DNA of 37,122 nt. It comes from Paulinella micropora (lineage: Eukaryota; Cercozoa; Imbricatea; Euglyphida). The stretch lies in assembly GCA_009731375.1 (NCBI GenBank), contig BJOX01000086.1:588034-625155 (forward strand), written 5' to 3'. This document shows positions 9,939 to 19,545 of the stretch, one piece after another; within the stretch, counting starts at the first letter, position 1, and every line of letters starts with the position of its first letter. Below the pieces are notes generated by a model. That model searched no databases and was not told where the DNA came from. It was given only the letters and a program-made list of their open reading frames with translations. Both the position numbers and the translations under genes were made by a program.

Positions 9939-10820
9939 GGTGCTGCGGTTTCCTCCTATGGGCTATTCTATGGCCGCAAGCCGATCATTCTCTATTTTTT
10001 GTCGGCATTGCACTCAGTGCACCCGAGCAAACTTACGCAACTCATACAACAATGCCCAACGTTTAGCGTAGTGAAGTCCAAGAACTTCCTCGAGACACAC
10101 GTGTTCGACGCTAAAGTTCGAAGCGTTGCTCCGGCAGCACTGTTCCAAGAAGTTATGAGTGCATGCTCGAACTTGGACACAGTCACGGAGGCACACATGG
10201 CACAGGCAGGCGGTGTACCTGTTGGCGCGCAAGCCACGTACACAAACCGAGTTATTGGATGGAAGAGACAGAGAGAGCCAGACCTCAAGATCGCATGCTG
10301 GAGGTGGTTCGCGGGCTTGCCGTGTAAGGCAGAGATGGAGAAACTGCTCTTTCAATCATGACAGGCAGAACCCAACAGCAAGGGCTGACTTTCTCAACAA
10401 GGCAGGAGGTACTGAACCGGGCCTTTACCAACTGCTTCAAAATGCCGCTAATACAGAAGGCTGGTTTGCCAATCAGTGTGATGACGGCGAGCTAAGAGAG
10501 GCGATTATTGCCTATATGAAGAGGATGGACAAGAAGCAGGAGAGGGAGAGAAAGAAGAACAAACAAGCCTCTCAAAGAGGACGAGGAGGAGGAGGAGGAG
10601 GAGGACGAGGAGGAGGAGCATGGAGAGGAGCCTTGAGGTGGCAGGGAACCCCTCAGAGAGGAAGAGGAGGAGGTCGGGGATATAATTCTTATGGAGGAAG
10701 AGCTTTTCGGGCTCCAGCCCCCCCCACCTAGAGGAGTAGGAGGCTCATGGGCAAGCTCCAACCCAAACTTCGGTCGAGGTCAGGCCTACAACACTGCCTC
10801 GAACACCGATCCGTCATCTT
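9927..10820 (+). pseudogene. gag-like C-terminal region with RGG tail
   Basis: Plus-strand coding resumes with YGLFYGRKPIIL and continues to about 10361. It then shifts frame into a helical segment, a Lys/Arg-rich stretch and a glycine/arginine-rich RGG-type tail (about 10575-10700). A second frame change at the C7 run near 10720 leads to a Gly/Ser/Asn-rich end with stop TAG at 10818-10820. RGG tails bind RNA and occur in some retrotransposon Gag proteins in place of zinc knuckles. That role is inferred here. Protease-like coding starts about 220 bp downstream on the same strand. Confidence 0.4.
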
Positions 10821-11043
10821 AGCCGGACGAAACTGAAGGTAATCGATTTGAGGTGGTGGAATGACTGAAGGGGGAAGGAGAGAGGAAGGAGAAAACTGTG
10901 AAATTTAACCCTAAAGTCACAGTGTTTTCTACTGCTGTTGTGCAGACTGGGCCAACACTTACTCTTTGTGAGAACAAAGACGTGGGTATACAGAGGCTGC
11001 AGCCCCAAGGTAGCCTCATACCCGTTCACACGTCACGATTACA

Positions 11044-11823
11044 ATGATAACTGGTGCAAATAGGAATGCGAAACTGGCGATAGAGGCGAGGAGGCCGATG
11101 GCAGACGTATCGCTTCGGCCAAGCAAGCAATTACGAACAGAAGCAATGTCAACGATCGTGGCGGGCGGCGAGAAAAACGACAATAAGTGCACTCAAGTGC
11201 CACAAGACAATATCACTGATGTAGTAAACGTACCGGTACCGCTGAATAATAAAAACGTTAACGAGGTGAAACAAGAGGAGAAGAAGGAGGAGATGAAAGA
11301 CTTAGAGACAAGACTCCAAAATTTGGAACGTAAAGTTCTTGTTCTCGCAGCTAATATACACAGGCCCGATGCTCTGTGCTATACGGAACTTTATTGTGAA
11401 ACTTTGAAAACCGTATTAAAAGTTGGTAATGATACGATGGCGAATATTAATATTGTCGGCCGGAAGTTTTTAAATCGATACTGGGACTGGGTGGACGGAA
11501 ATATCAAAAATTCGACGGGCACTTTGAAGGGAGTGAGTAGCCGGACGGTCATAACGGGCATCATCACACTGACCTTAAAATTAAAATCCGCACGAGTATA
11601 CCGCATGGACCTTTATGTTGTCCCCGTTTACCACGGATCAATATTACTATCGTATGACCAATTGGCTACGATGGGGGCTATGATTGATTGCGCCGCACGG
11701 CGAGTGATATATGGAGTAAAAAGAGGAGAGGAGAGCGATGTTGATCCCTTCAACGCTACTGACTCTTATGATGCTTATGAGCTGAGTCTAGCGACGGTCA
11801 CAAAAAGTGGCCATCGTGCATGA
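11044..11823 (+). CDS. retropepsin-like protein of gypsy-type element
   Basis: The reading is 259 residues from ATG 11044 to TGA. The N-terminal 80 residues are charged, with a Lys/Glu helix. The C-terminal half matches the layout of gypsy-type aspartic proteases: a strand leading to NDTMANINIV where the family has D-T/S-G-A, then ILLSYDQLATMGAMIDCAARRV, which fits the C-terminal half-domain of retropepsins. The position of the catalytic Gly is Met here. The next coding segment (from 11807) overlaps it in the +1 frame at an AAAAA run (11802-11806), which could be a frameshift signal or a one-base indel. Confidence 0.55.
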   Translation: MITGANRNAKLAIEARRPMADVSLRPSKQLRTEAMSTIVAGGEKNDNKCTQVPQDNITDVVNVPVPLNNKNVNEVKQEEKKEEMKDLETRLQNLERKVLVLAANIHRPDALCYTELYCETLKTVLKVGNDTMANINIVGRKFLNRYWDWVDGNIKNSTGTLKGVSSRTVITGIITLTLKLKSARVYRMDLYVVPVYHGSILLSYDQLATMGAMIDCAARRVIYGVKRGEESDVDPFNATDSYDAYELSLATVTKSGHRA

Positions 11824-12365
11824 GGCACTTGAGGTGTATGTTCACCCGCATGTCATAAGACCGGACGAGCTGTCTTGGACCGACAATTGGGAATCCCAAG
11901 TGTGCACTGTCACAGTTCCGACATGCCATTGGGACAAAAAGTCTATTGATGGCTTAATCGAGAAGCGAAAGGAGGAGATAATATGTGTCGCACAAAGAAG
12001 CCCGTCGTTGGCGAGATTTGCGGAAGGAGTAGGAACTGATGTCCATATTACTAACGGATACTGTTTCCATGCGAAAGTAGGAGAAGAAAAAAGGGAGGCG
12101 TTTGTACCAAGGAGAACGGGGCGAATCCCGGATACTCCACCAGAAACTATTAAAAGTTTTATTACTGATTTCTGGGGTGACGAGCCGACGTGGCCGCGTT
12201 CACTAACTGAAGTGAAGAAATGCTTACGGACTTTATTCGAAAATAATAAGCCGTATACTATTATCCTGCCATATAATGAGAAGGCGATATGGGCGCAGGA
12301 AATAAGGGACCGGCTTATTGATCATCCTATACCGGTACCCTCTCGCAAGCAACAGCTAGTGGTGG
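11807..12365 (+). CDS. gypsy-type pol, segment before the gap (N-terminal to RT)
   Basis: An open frame runs into the gap at 12366. It contains a spacer and then segments such as ITDFWGDEPTWPRSLTEVKK and ending in KQQLVV. The start of RT (motifs 1-4) would lie in the gap. It follows the protease in the +1 frame and lies in line with the RT that resumes at 13120. Confidence 0.5.
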
Positions 12366-13119
12366 NNNNNNNNNNNNNNNNNNNNNNNNNNNNNNNNNNN
12401 NNNNNNNNNNNNNNNNNNNNNNNNNNNNNNNNNNNNNNNNNNNNNNNNNNNNNNNNNNNNNNNNNNNNNNNNNNNNNNNNNNNNNNNNNNNNNNNNNNNN
12501 NNNNNNNNNNNNNNNNNNNNNNNNNNNNNNNNNNNNNNNNNNNNNNNNNNNNNNNNNNNNNNNNNNNNNNNNNNNNNNNNNNNNNNNNNNNNNNNNNNNN
12601 NNNNNNNNNNNNNNNNNNNNNNNNNNNNNNNNNNNNNNNNNNNNNNNNNNNNNNNNNNNNNNNNNNNNNNNNNNNNNNNNNNNNNNNNNNNNNNNNNNNN
12701 NNNNNNNNNNNNNNNNNNNNNNNNNNNNNNNNNNNNNNNNNNNNNNNNNNNNNNNNNNNNNNNNNNNNNNNNNNNNNNNNNNNNNNNNNNNNNNNNNNNN
12801 NNNNNNNNNNNNNNNNNNNNNNNNNNNNNNNNNNNNNNNNNNNNNNNNNNNNNNNNNNNNNNNNNNNNNNNNNNNNNNNNNNNNNNNNNNNNNNNNNNNN
12901 NNNNNNNNNNNNNNNNNNNNNNNNNNNNNNNNNNNNNNNNNNNNNNNNNNNNNNNNNNNNNNNNNNNNNNNNNNNNNNNNNNNNNNNNNNNNNNNNNNNN
13001 NNNNNNNNNNNNNNNNNNNNNNNNNNNNNNNNNNNNNNNNNNNNNNNNNNNNNNNNNNNNNNNNNNNNNNNNNNNNNNNNNNNNNNNNNNNNNNNNNNNN
13101 NNNNNNNNNNNNNNNNNNN

Positions 13120-13651
13120 ATATACCAATGGAAAGTGCTTCCGATGGGCCTCAAGCAAGCCCCAGGACTCTTTCAGAAGGCGATGCAGAAGATGTTAAGC
13201 AGTCAGTACGAAGATCTGACAGACGGAGGCTTTATGAGAAGGAGGGGACAGAAAGCGGGAGAATATGCATTTTGTTATATCGATGACATTATCGTATACT
13301 CTAAGACAATGGAGGAGCATATCGATCATCTGTCCGATATATTCAGGCGCATCGGAGCTTTTGGCCTGAAGTGCAATCTGAAGAAGTGTCAACTTGCCAA
13401 GACGAGTGTGACATATTTAGGGTACGAGATCTCCCATAATCGAGTCTCGATATCCAAAGAGAAGAGGGAGGAGATTATGAATCGACCGATACCAAAGAAC
13501 CGCACTGAATTGCACTCATTCCTTGCGATGGCGCAATACTATAGCCAGTTCATACCCGATTGGGGCGCAACACGGGCTAAGTTGGAGAGAACGATAGATT
13601 TTGGAGACTTTGAGAAGTGGGATGAAGAGGCTTTGCAAGCGTTTCATACGC
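13120..13651 (+). CDS. gypsy-type reverse transcriptase, C-terminal part
   Basis: The frame leaves the gap reading YQWKVLPMGLKQAPGLFQ, the typical motif before the palm catalytic box of Ty3/gypsy RT. It continues to YIDDIIVYS at about 13276-13300 (catalytic Asp pair), then TYLGYEIS and LHSFLAMAQYYSQFIP of the thumb and connection region. RT copies element RNA into cDNA. The frame is lost at a perfect 16-bp tandem duplication (13636-13651 and 13652-13667), after which coding continues in the other frame. Confidence 0.85.
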
Positions 13652-13667
13652 CAAGCGTTTCATACGC
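13636..13667. repeat. 16-bp perfect tandem duplication breaking pol
   Basis: CAAGCGTTTCATACGC occurs twice head to tail. Sixteen bases shift the frame exactly as needed to explain why RT (frame of 13120) and RNase H (frame of 13601) are out of register. Confidence 0.9.
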
Positions 13668-14450
13668 TCAAAGATCTTATTTACAAAGACCCGAAGGATG
13701 GAGGACTGGTGTTAACGATGCCTGACTTCACGAAACAATTCGTAGTCGATACAGACGCATCTAAGTTTGCGGTTGGGGCTGTATTACAACAGGAAGATGA
13801 GGTGAAGAAATTACGCCCAATCATGTTTATCAGTAGAAAGTTGTGTGTGGCGGAGAGAAACTATTGCACAAGGCAAAGAGCGTCACGAAGAGAGGCGTTG
13901 GCGGTGGTATGGGCCCTCAAGAGGCTCAGAGAGTATTTGTGGGGAGGACCTGAATTTATTGTTAGAACTGATCATCATAACCTGTTATGGTTGATGAATT
14001 ATGAACAGACGGAACGGCTGTCGCGGTGGCAAGCGTTCTTGTCTTAGTTCGATTTTACAATGGTCCATCTACCGGGAAAGCGAAATGTGGTCGCTGATAG
14101 CCTCTCTAGGCTAGAGTTTAACTCAGAAGTATCGGCGTTGGTGTCCACGGTGGAGATGGAAGACTTGTCCACTGACAAGGTGTACGAGGTCAGCCACATT
14201 GAGGCGATGGGGATGGCGAGTGGAGTCCGATATGACCGCACGGGTCTACGGTACAGTTCACAAGGCCCGGATCACGGGATATGTTGTGAGCTACATACCC
14301 AGGAGGACGCTGAGTGGTCCTATGAGGTATATGAGAATGCGAAGGCGAACATGAGGGAGGAAGAGGAGACGCAGGAAGCTTATGCGGAGCCTCCTCAAGA
14401 GCGGAGGAGTGACCTAGACGATGACCCGGAGAGGATTGGGGTACGCAGTC
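13652..14450 (+). pseudogene. gypsy-type RNase H and start of linker, integrase missing
   Basis: After the duplication the frame reads FVVDTDASKFAVGAVLQQ, the core RNase H motif of Ty3-type elements. It continues through SRKL, a run to LREYLWGGPEF, RTDHHNLLWL and RWQAFLS. A TAG at 14045-14047 interrupts, and the same frame resumes FDFTMVHLPGKRNVVADSLSR, the conserved end of RNase H. The later sequence is an acidic linker. No integrase zinc finger or D,D,E core follows; instead a minus-strand gag fragment starts near 14450. The element is therefore truncated at its 3' side. Confidence 0.8.
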
Positions 14451-15082
14451 AAAGCCTTCCTTCCATCGCTCATGGACGATCTCGACGTTGCCCGCATTTG
14501 GGTCAGTGTCAATCTCCTCATCCTCCTGATGGAGGTCCTTTGATCTCATCGACCTCATCGCCTTCCTCGGTTGGTCGTTGATAAGATCATTTCGCGCTCT
14601 CCTTAGCTGCGCCTCCGTGATCTTCTCCTTCTTTCCGCTGTGCTCTCGTGGAGACTTAGACTGAGTCCCCACCGCGCTTATGCGGTCAGTCTTCTCCTTA
14701 CTGTCAGCTTCACTCTCCTCCTTCTCAGCTATCGGTGCCCGATAAGCATCGTCTTGGTCTATGCCAGCCTCCTTGTGGATGGGCGGCACCTCTTTGAAAT
14801 CATCTTTCATCCGTTTTAACGCCTCCTCAACGGCAGCCTTCGTAGGTTGGCACGATGTACTTCTAACTTGTGCCCCTTCAGGTCCTCAAATCCAACTTTA
14901 AGGTCCTTCCTAACTGCCTCTAGCATCAGACCACGTTGAAAGTCTTCCCAGTCTTCCCTACCGCTGTAGTAAGGTATGTTGTTTGGCTCATTTCCATTTT
15001 TCAGTTTTTCAGACATCTGATACTTTCCACTCCAGAAAGGTTGTTGTTCCCTGTCTGTTGTGCGTTCCTGACTGGCTGACAC
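14450..15082 (-). pseudogene. gag fragment of a third retroelement (element C)
   Basis: The minus strand reads from ATG 15082 with segments NNIPYYSGREDWEDFQ and LMLEAVRKDLKVGFEDLKG. These resemble the start of copia-type Gag, where a substrate-like segment is followed by W-x-x-F. The frame changes near 14830 to a Lys/Glu/Ser/Asp-rich region running to about 14450, where the plus-strand gypsy remnant begins. It may be the 5' end of an element broken by that junction. I could not find its LTR. Confidence 0.4.
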
Positions 15083-15709
15083 CTGTCCTGCAAATCCCCC
15101 TTTAAGAGTACTTTGCTATTGTCCTCCTTGCAGCAATCTGCTGTTCAAGTGGCCTTTTCCAGTTGGTTTCCTTCAGCAGGTAGCTATCCTGCACCCACCA
15201 ACACTCCTGCGCGCCACAAGCACCCCTGAACTGGTTTCTGGGCAATGCCTGATGATGGGATTTTGTGGTCCAAACCCCTAAACCGTTCCTATAGATATCC
15301 TTCTGACCCGAAGGCTCACTCTTGTCTCCTGTCGGTAGCTCAGCTTCTGCGGAGCTCTACCCCCTGTCCAACCACAACGATTCACATAGTGATACTGAAG
15401 CACAGTAGGAAGGACATCCCTTCTGCTGTGTCACTCTTGGGTGTGACACAGACCGTGGATGCCTTTCCTCTGGATCACTCTGGGTGATATTGTTGTGCTT
15501 CAACAGTATTATACAAGGCTCCTAAGACTTGAAGTTGAAAAGAATAGAGGGTATTAGAAGCCGGTTTAACGTCTCCCAGGCGTCCCCAGTTGACTATCTA
15601 ACCAGCTCCAAACGTCATTTAATTAATAGGTTATTCAATTCATACAGACAAAAGCCCGCCAAATAAACGAAACAGTTGATGCAGCGGGTCACTAACTTGA
15701 AGTAATAAA
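15083..15709. other. non-coding stretch between element C gag and element A
   Basis: There are no supported genes. The stretch probably holds leader or LTR sequence of element C, since it lies upstream of that gag. A D-arm-like string near 15340 does not extend to a full tRNA. Confidence 0.4.
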
Positions 15710-15714
15710 ATAAA
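15710..15714. repeat. target-site duplication of element A, left
   Basis: ATAAA directly precedes the left LTR and is repeated directly after the right LTR at 31764-31768. Five base pairs is usual for Ty1/copia integrases. Confidence 0.8.
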
Positions 15715-15910
15715 TGTTAGACTACTGTACTAAACCGGAGTCAAATCTAAGTTGAGTAGATCGTCTGCAAGTTAAACTTTAATGAACGTGCCAAGGCAAA
15801 GAGCGGGAACGTATTAAGCCGGGCACACGTAATGGCTCTAACGACACGCATTACATATGCCGGCCCGTACTGTCCACCGCATTAATATATTGTATTAATA
15901 TGATCTAACA
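15715..15910 (-). repeat. element A 3' LTR
   Basis: 196 bp with TGTTAGA...TCTAACA ends. By eye it differs from the other LTR at three positions (two adjacent bases in GAACGTGCC versus GAACTCGCC, and one base near the right end), which points to recent insertion. Confidence 0.93.
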
Positions 15911-15920
15911 CTCCCCCTGG
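15911..15920 (-). promoter_or_regulatory. polypurine tract of element A
   Basis: Read on the minus strand, CCAGGGGGAG lies directly before the 3' LTR, the expected position of the primer for plus-strand DNA synthesis. Confidence 0.75.
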
Positions 15921-16919
15921 AGCAAGGTTAATTACTAAATTAACTGCAGGTCCTACTAACTATCCTGTGAAAATGATAAAAACACAGACTCGAAACATAT
16001 TCACTCTTACCCTCACTCTCTCCAAGAGATAATGTCGACGGTGGCTACCCAACTTGCTGTGGCAAGTGTATATCAGTTAGACTACACACAGGGCAGCGCC
16101 CCAGTCAAGTCGGGCCTGATCGACGAGAAGAAGATTATGGCCTACCCACACCTTATCCTATGTTGTGAGTGGTATTAAGGTGAATATGTAATACAGGCAT
16201 AGCATAAACAAGTTACATATATAGCATCATTATATATGGTATACAAGGTGATCCGAATATACTGATAATATATGATGTAAACCTGATTGTACTAGCTAAT
16301 CTACCATGAGATGAGACCTATCTGAACTATTAATTATTCTACTACTCGGTGATATGGGTTATAAAAATTGTCAGCGCTTCCCGCAGGGGGGTATCAAAAG
16401 GCGACAAAAGTAATATGATGTATAAGACAAATACAAATATCTGCGATTATTGGCTGGTCTGGTGGCCCAGAGTTACGCTGGCTGCCGAGGCCTTTCAAGA
16501 CATACAAAATTGTAGTCTGATAAATCGCCCTCCGACCAACAGCTGAGACCACCAACTTAGCTTCTTAGATGTTTGTATGTATATAAATGTAATAATATAG
16601 AGCAATCACGCAAGTGAGGGCCGCAAACGCGCGCGAGGATATCGTGAGTTTGGGGCGAGCATAATGGGCGATAGAACGCCAAGGTCCGAACTACGCTCTC
16701 ATCCTTCGCCTTGCCGTGGTCCAATCGAACTACCTGTAAAAGTAATATGGGTGCAAGTATTCAGAAATGAGGGTCCTCTGGTTGGCGCTGATCCAACCTT
16801 TGTCCCCTAGCTTCCAGTCAACCTGCTCCGTAAGACAATTGGTAGGTGCGTATGCGGAAAATTAATGACTATATACCGAGGTTATACCGGGTTCAGAAAA
16901 GTAAATCTTATTGGTAGAT
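15921..16919. other. element A non-coding region between RT/RNase H and 3' LTR
   Basis: About 1 kb with no supported coding sequence on either strand. This is longer than usual for a copia element. It may hold packaging or structural RNA signals or be non-functional sequence. Confidence 0.5.
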
Positions 16920-18843
16920 TCAATACGTAAATTGATCGGGTTTCATCCCAATACGAGCACGACCCGCTCTGTCTAGCAAGACGGAAATTTTCTTAGCCAA
17001 ATACATAAATTTCTCAACCGTGAAATGTATTTTGGTAAATATGTCCGCAATACTTTCCTCGGTTGGTACTCTGAATAACTTGACTATGCCGTCCTTCACG
17101 AGTTTTGCAAGAAGGTGGTACCTTACCTCAATGTGCTTGGTACGGGCCTCCCCTAACCCTCTCTCGGATAATAATACTGTCCCTTCATTGTCTTCGAAGA
17201 GGGGGGTAGGGCCCTTGAGGTTGATTCCAATATCCCTGAGAGATTGTAATAACGCGAGAAGTTCCCTTACCGCTTCGTTCGCTGATACCGTTTCCGATTC
17301 TAACGTGGATTGAGCGATTATGGATTGCAGTTTTGAGAACCAAGCTAGCGGTGTCCCGTTGAATAAATAAACATATCCAGACCGAGATTTTCGCGAAACT
17401 TTATCCCCCGCAAAATCGGAGTCTACAAACCCTACCAACGGATTTTCCGAGATTATCCTATCGACATTGGTAATGATCGGTACACTGAAAGCTTCCATCC
17501 CGGGAATTCCTGACTTTTCTATGGATTCATGCATTGCATTGGCCGCGGCACATGATCCATGGTTAGGTTTCCAGTCTTTGGGGGTTTTGGGGGGGGAGAA
17601 ACAAGATTCTAATAGTTTCCTAAGATTCTTGTCTCCCTTCCGGAAAAACAACGCCCTTGGTGTCAACAACCACAAGAACATGCGATGCGCCATAGCATAA
17701 GAAGTGTCGGGGTTAGGGACTTGGGATTTGGCAGCAATACTCAACGGGCAGATGAGGAGGGGCCTCGTATGTACGGCTAAGAAGATGAGGATACCGATTA
17801 GGCATCTTAGCTCGTACTTCAATAGCCGGTGGTCCTTCTTGAGAGGTGCCGGGTTTTCAGATGTGAAGGGGGTCTTAGCGGGTACTTCATTCATATACCC
17901 TAATTCGTTCAAAATGAGAAGTTCGTATTTACGTTGATGTAACGCAATCCCTTTCTCAGTTTGAACAATTTGGATATTCTTGAACTCAGTAGCTTTACCC
18001 AGATCTTTACATCTGAATCCCTTTTTCTCAAAGTGAGCGACCATCTTGAGGTGTTCAGATTTAGACGCCGCGTGGCACCCGTCATCGACATGGAAGGATA
18101 AGAGTTGAGTGGTTTTGGGGCTACTCCCATGTCTGATGAAGGAAGCTCTATCAAGCGTAAAAGTTCTGAACTCAAGTTCCCCCGTGATTTCCCCGTACAA
18201 CATATCGTACCACAACCGACCAGATTCCGGGTGGCCGTATAAGGCTTTCTTCAAAAGCCAAACGTAATCCTCCAATCGGAATTCAGGTGGTGGTCTTACG
18301 TAAATGTTGTACGGGATTTTAGCATGGAGATAAGCAGTGGTAAAATCGATCAACCAGAGGTCGATTCCGAAACACGCAGCGTAAGCTATCATGAGTAAAA
18401 TTGTCCGATGTTGAGCGGTGGGGGAGTAGGTCTTTCTAGGGTCATACTGAGCGTACGCCTTCAAAAGGTCCCCCCTCAACGTAATTCGGGCTTTATGAAA
18501 CTCATCTAGCGTACCCTGTTGTTTGACGGTGTCGATCCATTTTACCGGAATGATTGGTGTCCCGGACATTCTAGCTTCCTCTTCCTTGCGCCAAACAAAA
18601 GCTTTAAGTTCTTTCAGCTGCTCAAACTCTTTCTGTCGAGCTTGCTTCCGATCTTTTGGTTTTTGTATCACAGGAAATTCCGGAAATTTCTCACTGACAA
18701 GACAATACTCTGCACGCTCTTCTCGGGCGCATACCGTGACATGTGCTCTTCTAGTCCTTTCCGAGATAATGTTTTCCCCAGAGATTTCGCCTTGTTCATG
18801 CGATCGCCAGTTAGAGCTGTGTTCAGCTCTCTGCTACGCCACA
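16920..18843 (-). CDS. copia reverse transcriptase and RNase H (element A)
   Basis: The main frame (18671-16920, stop TAA) gives 583 residues without a proper ATG at its start. The same frame stays open upstream to about 18840, so it was part of a longer polyprotein. Motifs in order: VKWIDTVKQ and KARITLRGD (RVT_2 start), IDFTTAYLHAKIP, LLKKALYGHPESGRLWYDML, FHVDDGC (about residue 195, catalytic Asp pair, FHVDD in place of the commoner YVDD). RNase H motifs follow: FVDSDFAGD, STLESETVSANEA, EDNEGTVLLSERGLGEARTKH. It would copy element RNA and degrade the RNA strand of the hybrid. It is preceded by a frame break near 18830. Confidence 0.9.
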
Positions 18844-19545
18844 CCTTTCTCTCTCCCCCTCGACAAATGCAAATTCTGACGTAGTATCGAAGTGTAGACC
18901 GCCCGCATTGGGCGCGGCAGCTTGACTTTGATCCTCGTCGTCATTTGAGTTAGTCGATAGGGGTGGTGGTTTTACCGGAATGTTAGCAACAGCATACTTG
19001 AGAATTTCCGTATCAATCACCTTATCGTTGACCCCGTTATCAAAGAGGACCGCATGCGCCGGGAAGCGTCCGGTCTTACGGGTAACTGGGGCAGCGGGTG
19101 CGGTAACCGTGCCTTTGCGAACCGCAGTTTGCCAGTTATTCCCGTAAGTTTGTTTCGCCCATCCTTCTCCCCACGCCTTAGCCGGAATTTCCATATATGT
19201 CCCGGACAAATCGCGTCTCTCTTTGGATTTCTGTTTCTTTCTCGTGACTTTCGCCTCCCCCTGATCCCCACTGGACTTATGGCCCAAAACTTTTGGGGTC
19301 GGAGGCACTAATGGTGGTGGGTCAGGTCTATCCTCTCTGACTTCCACTACCTTATTGTCTCCGTTCCCTGTATTGGGGTCATCGGGGGGCGCCTTGTGTG
19401 GGGGCGATTCGGACGATAGACCCCCGGCTGGGGAAGCATCTCCCCCAGTCGTGAATACCTCTACCGATATCCCCCCCGAAGCATTACCTTGACTTTCCGG
19501 GTGTTGAGAGGTTCGTTGGGATTCCGGGGGGGGGGCAAATGCCAC
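18823..19545 (-). pseudogene. element A linker with Trp/Gly-rich barrel-like domain
   Basis: This 240-residue frame lies between integrase and RT and overlaps the integrase end in another frame, so a frame change near 19500 (G-rich run) is needed. The first 100 residues are Pro/Ser/Asp-rich linker. Then comes IPAKAWGEGWAKQTYGNNW (about 19195-19140) followed by a Lys/Val-rich stretch and VLFDNGVNDKVIDTEILKYA. The same layout occurs at the same place in the other copia set (ARAWGDGWAKKKYGEGW, then IVKFEDEEE and SEILKYS), so the segment is a conserved domain. Its spacing of Trp, Gly and an F-(E/D)-(D/N) strand resembles small beta-barrel reader domains. Confidence 0.55.

Noticed and set aside
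12322-13158. Long open frames on the minus strand across 12366-13119
   Set aside because: They consist almost wholly of N. The real coding is the plus-strand gypsy-type pol on both sides.
15330-15390. tRNA-like string (GGTAGCTCAG then a GAGC stem)
   Set aside because: No acceptor stem, anticodon arm or T-arm could be placed at proper spacing.
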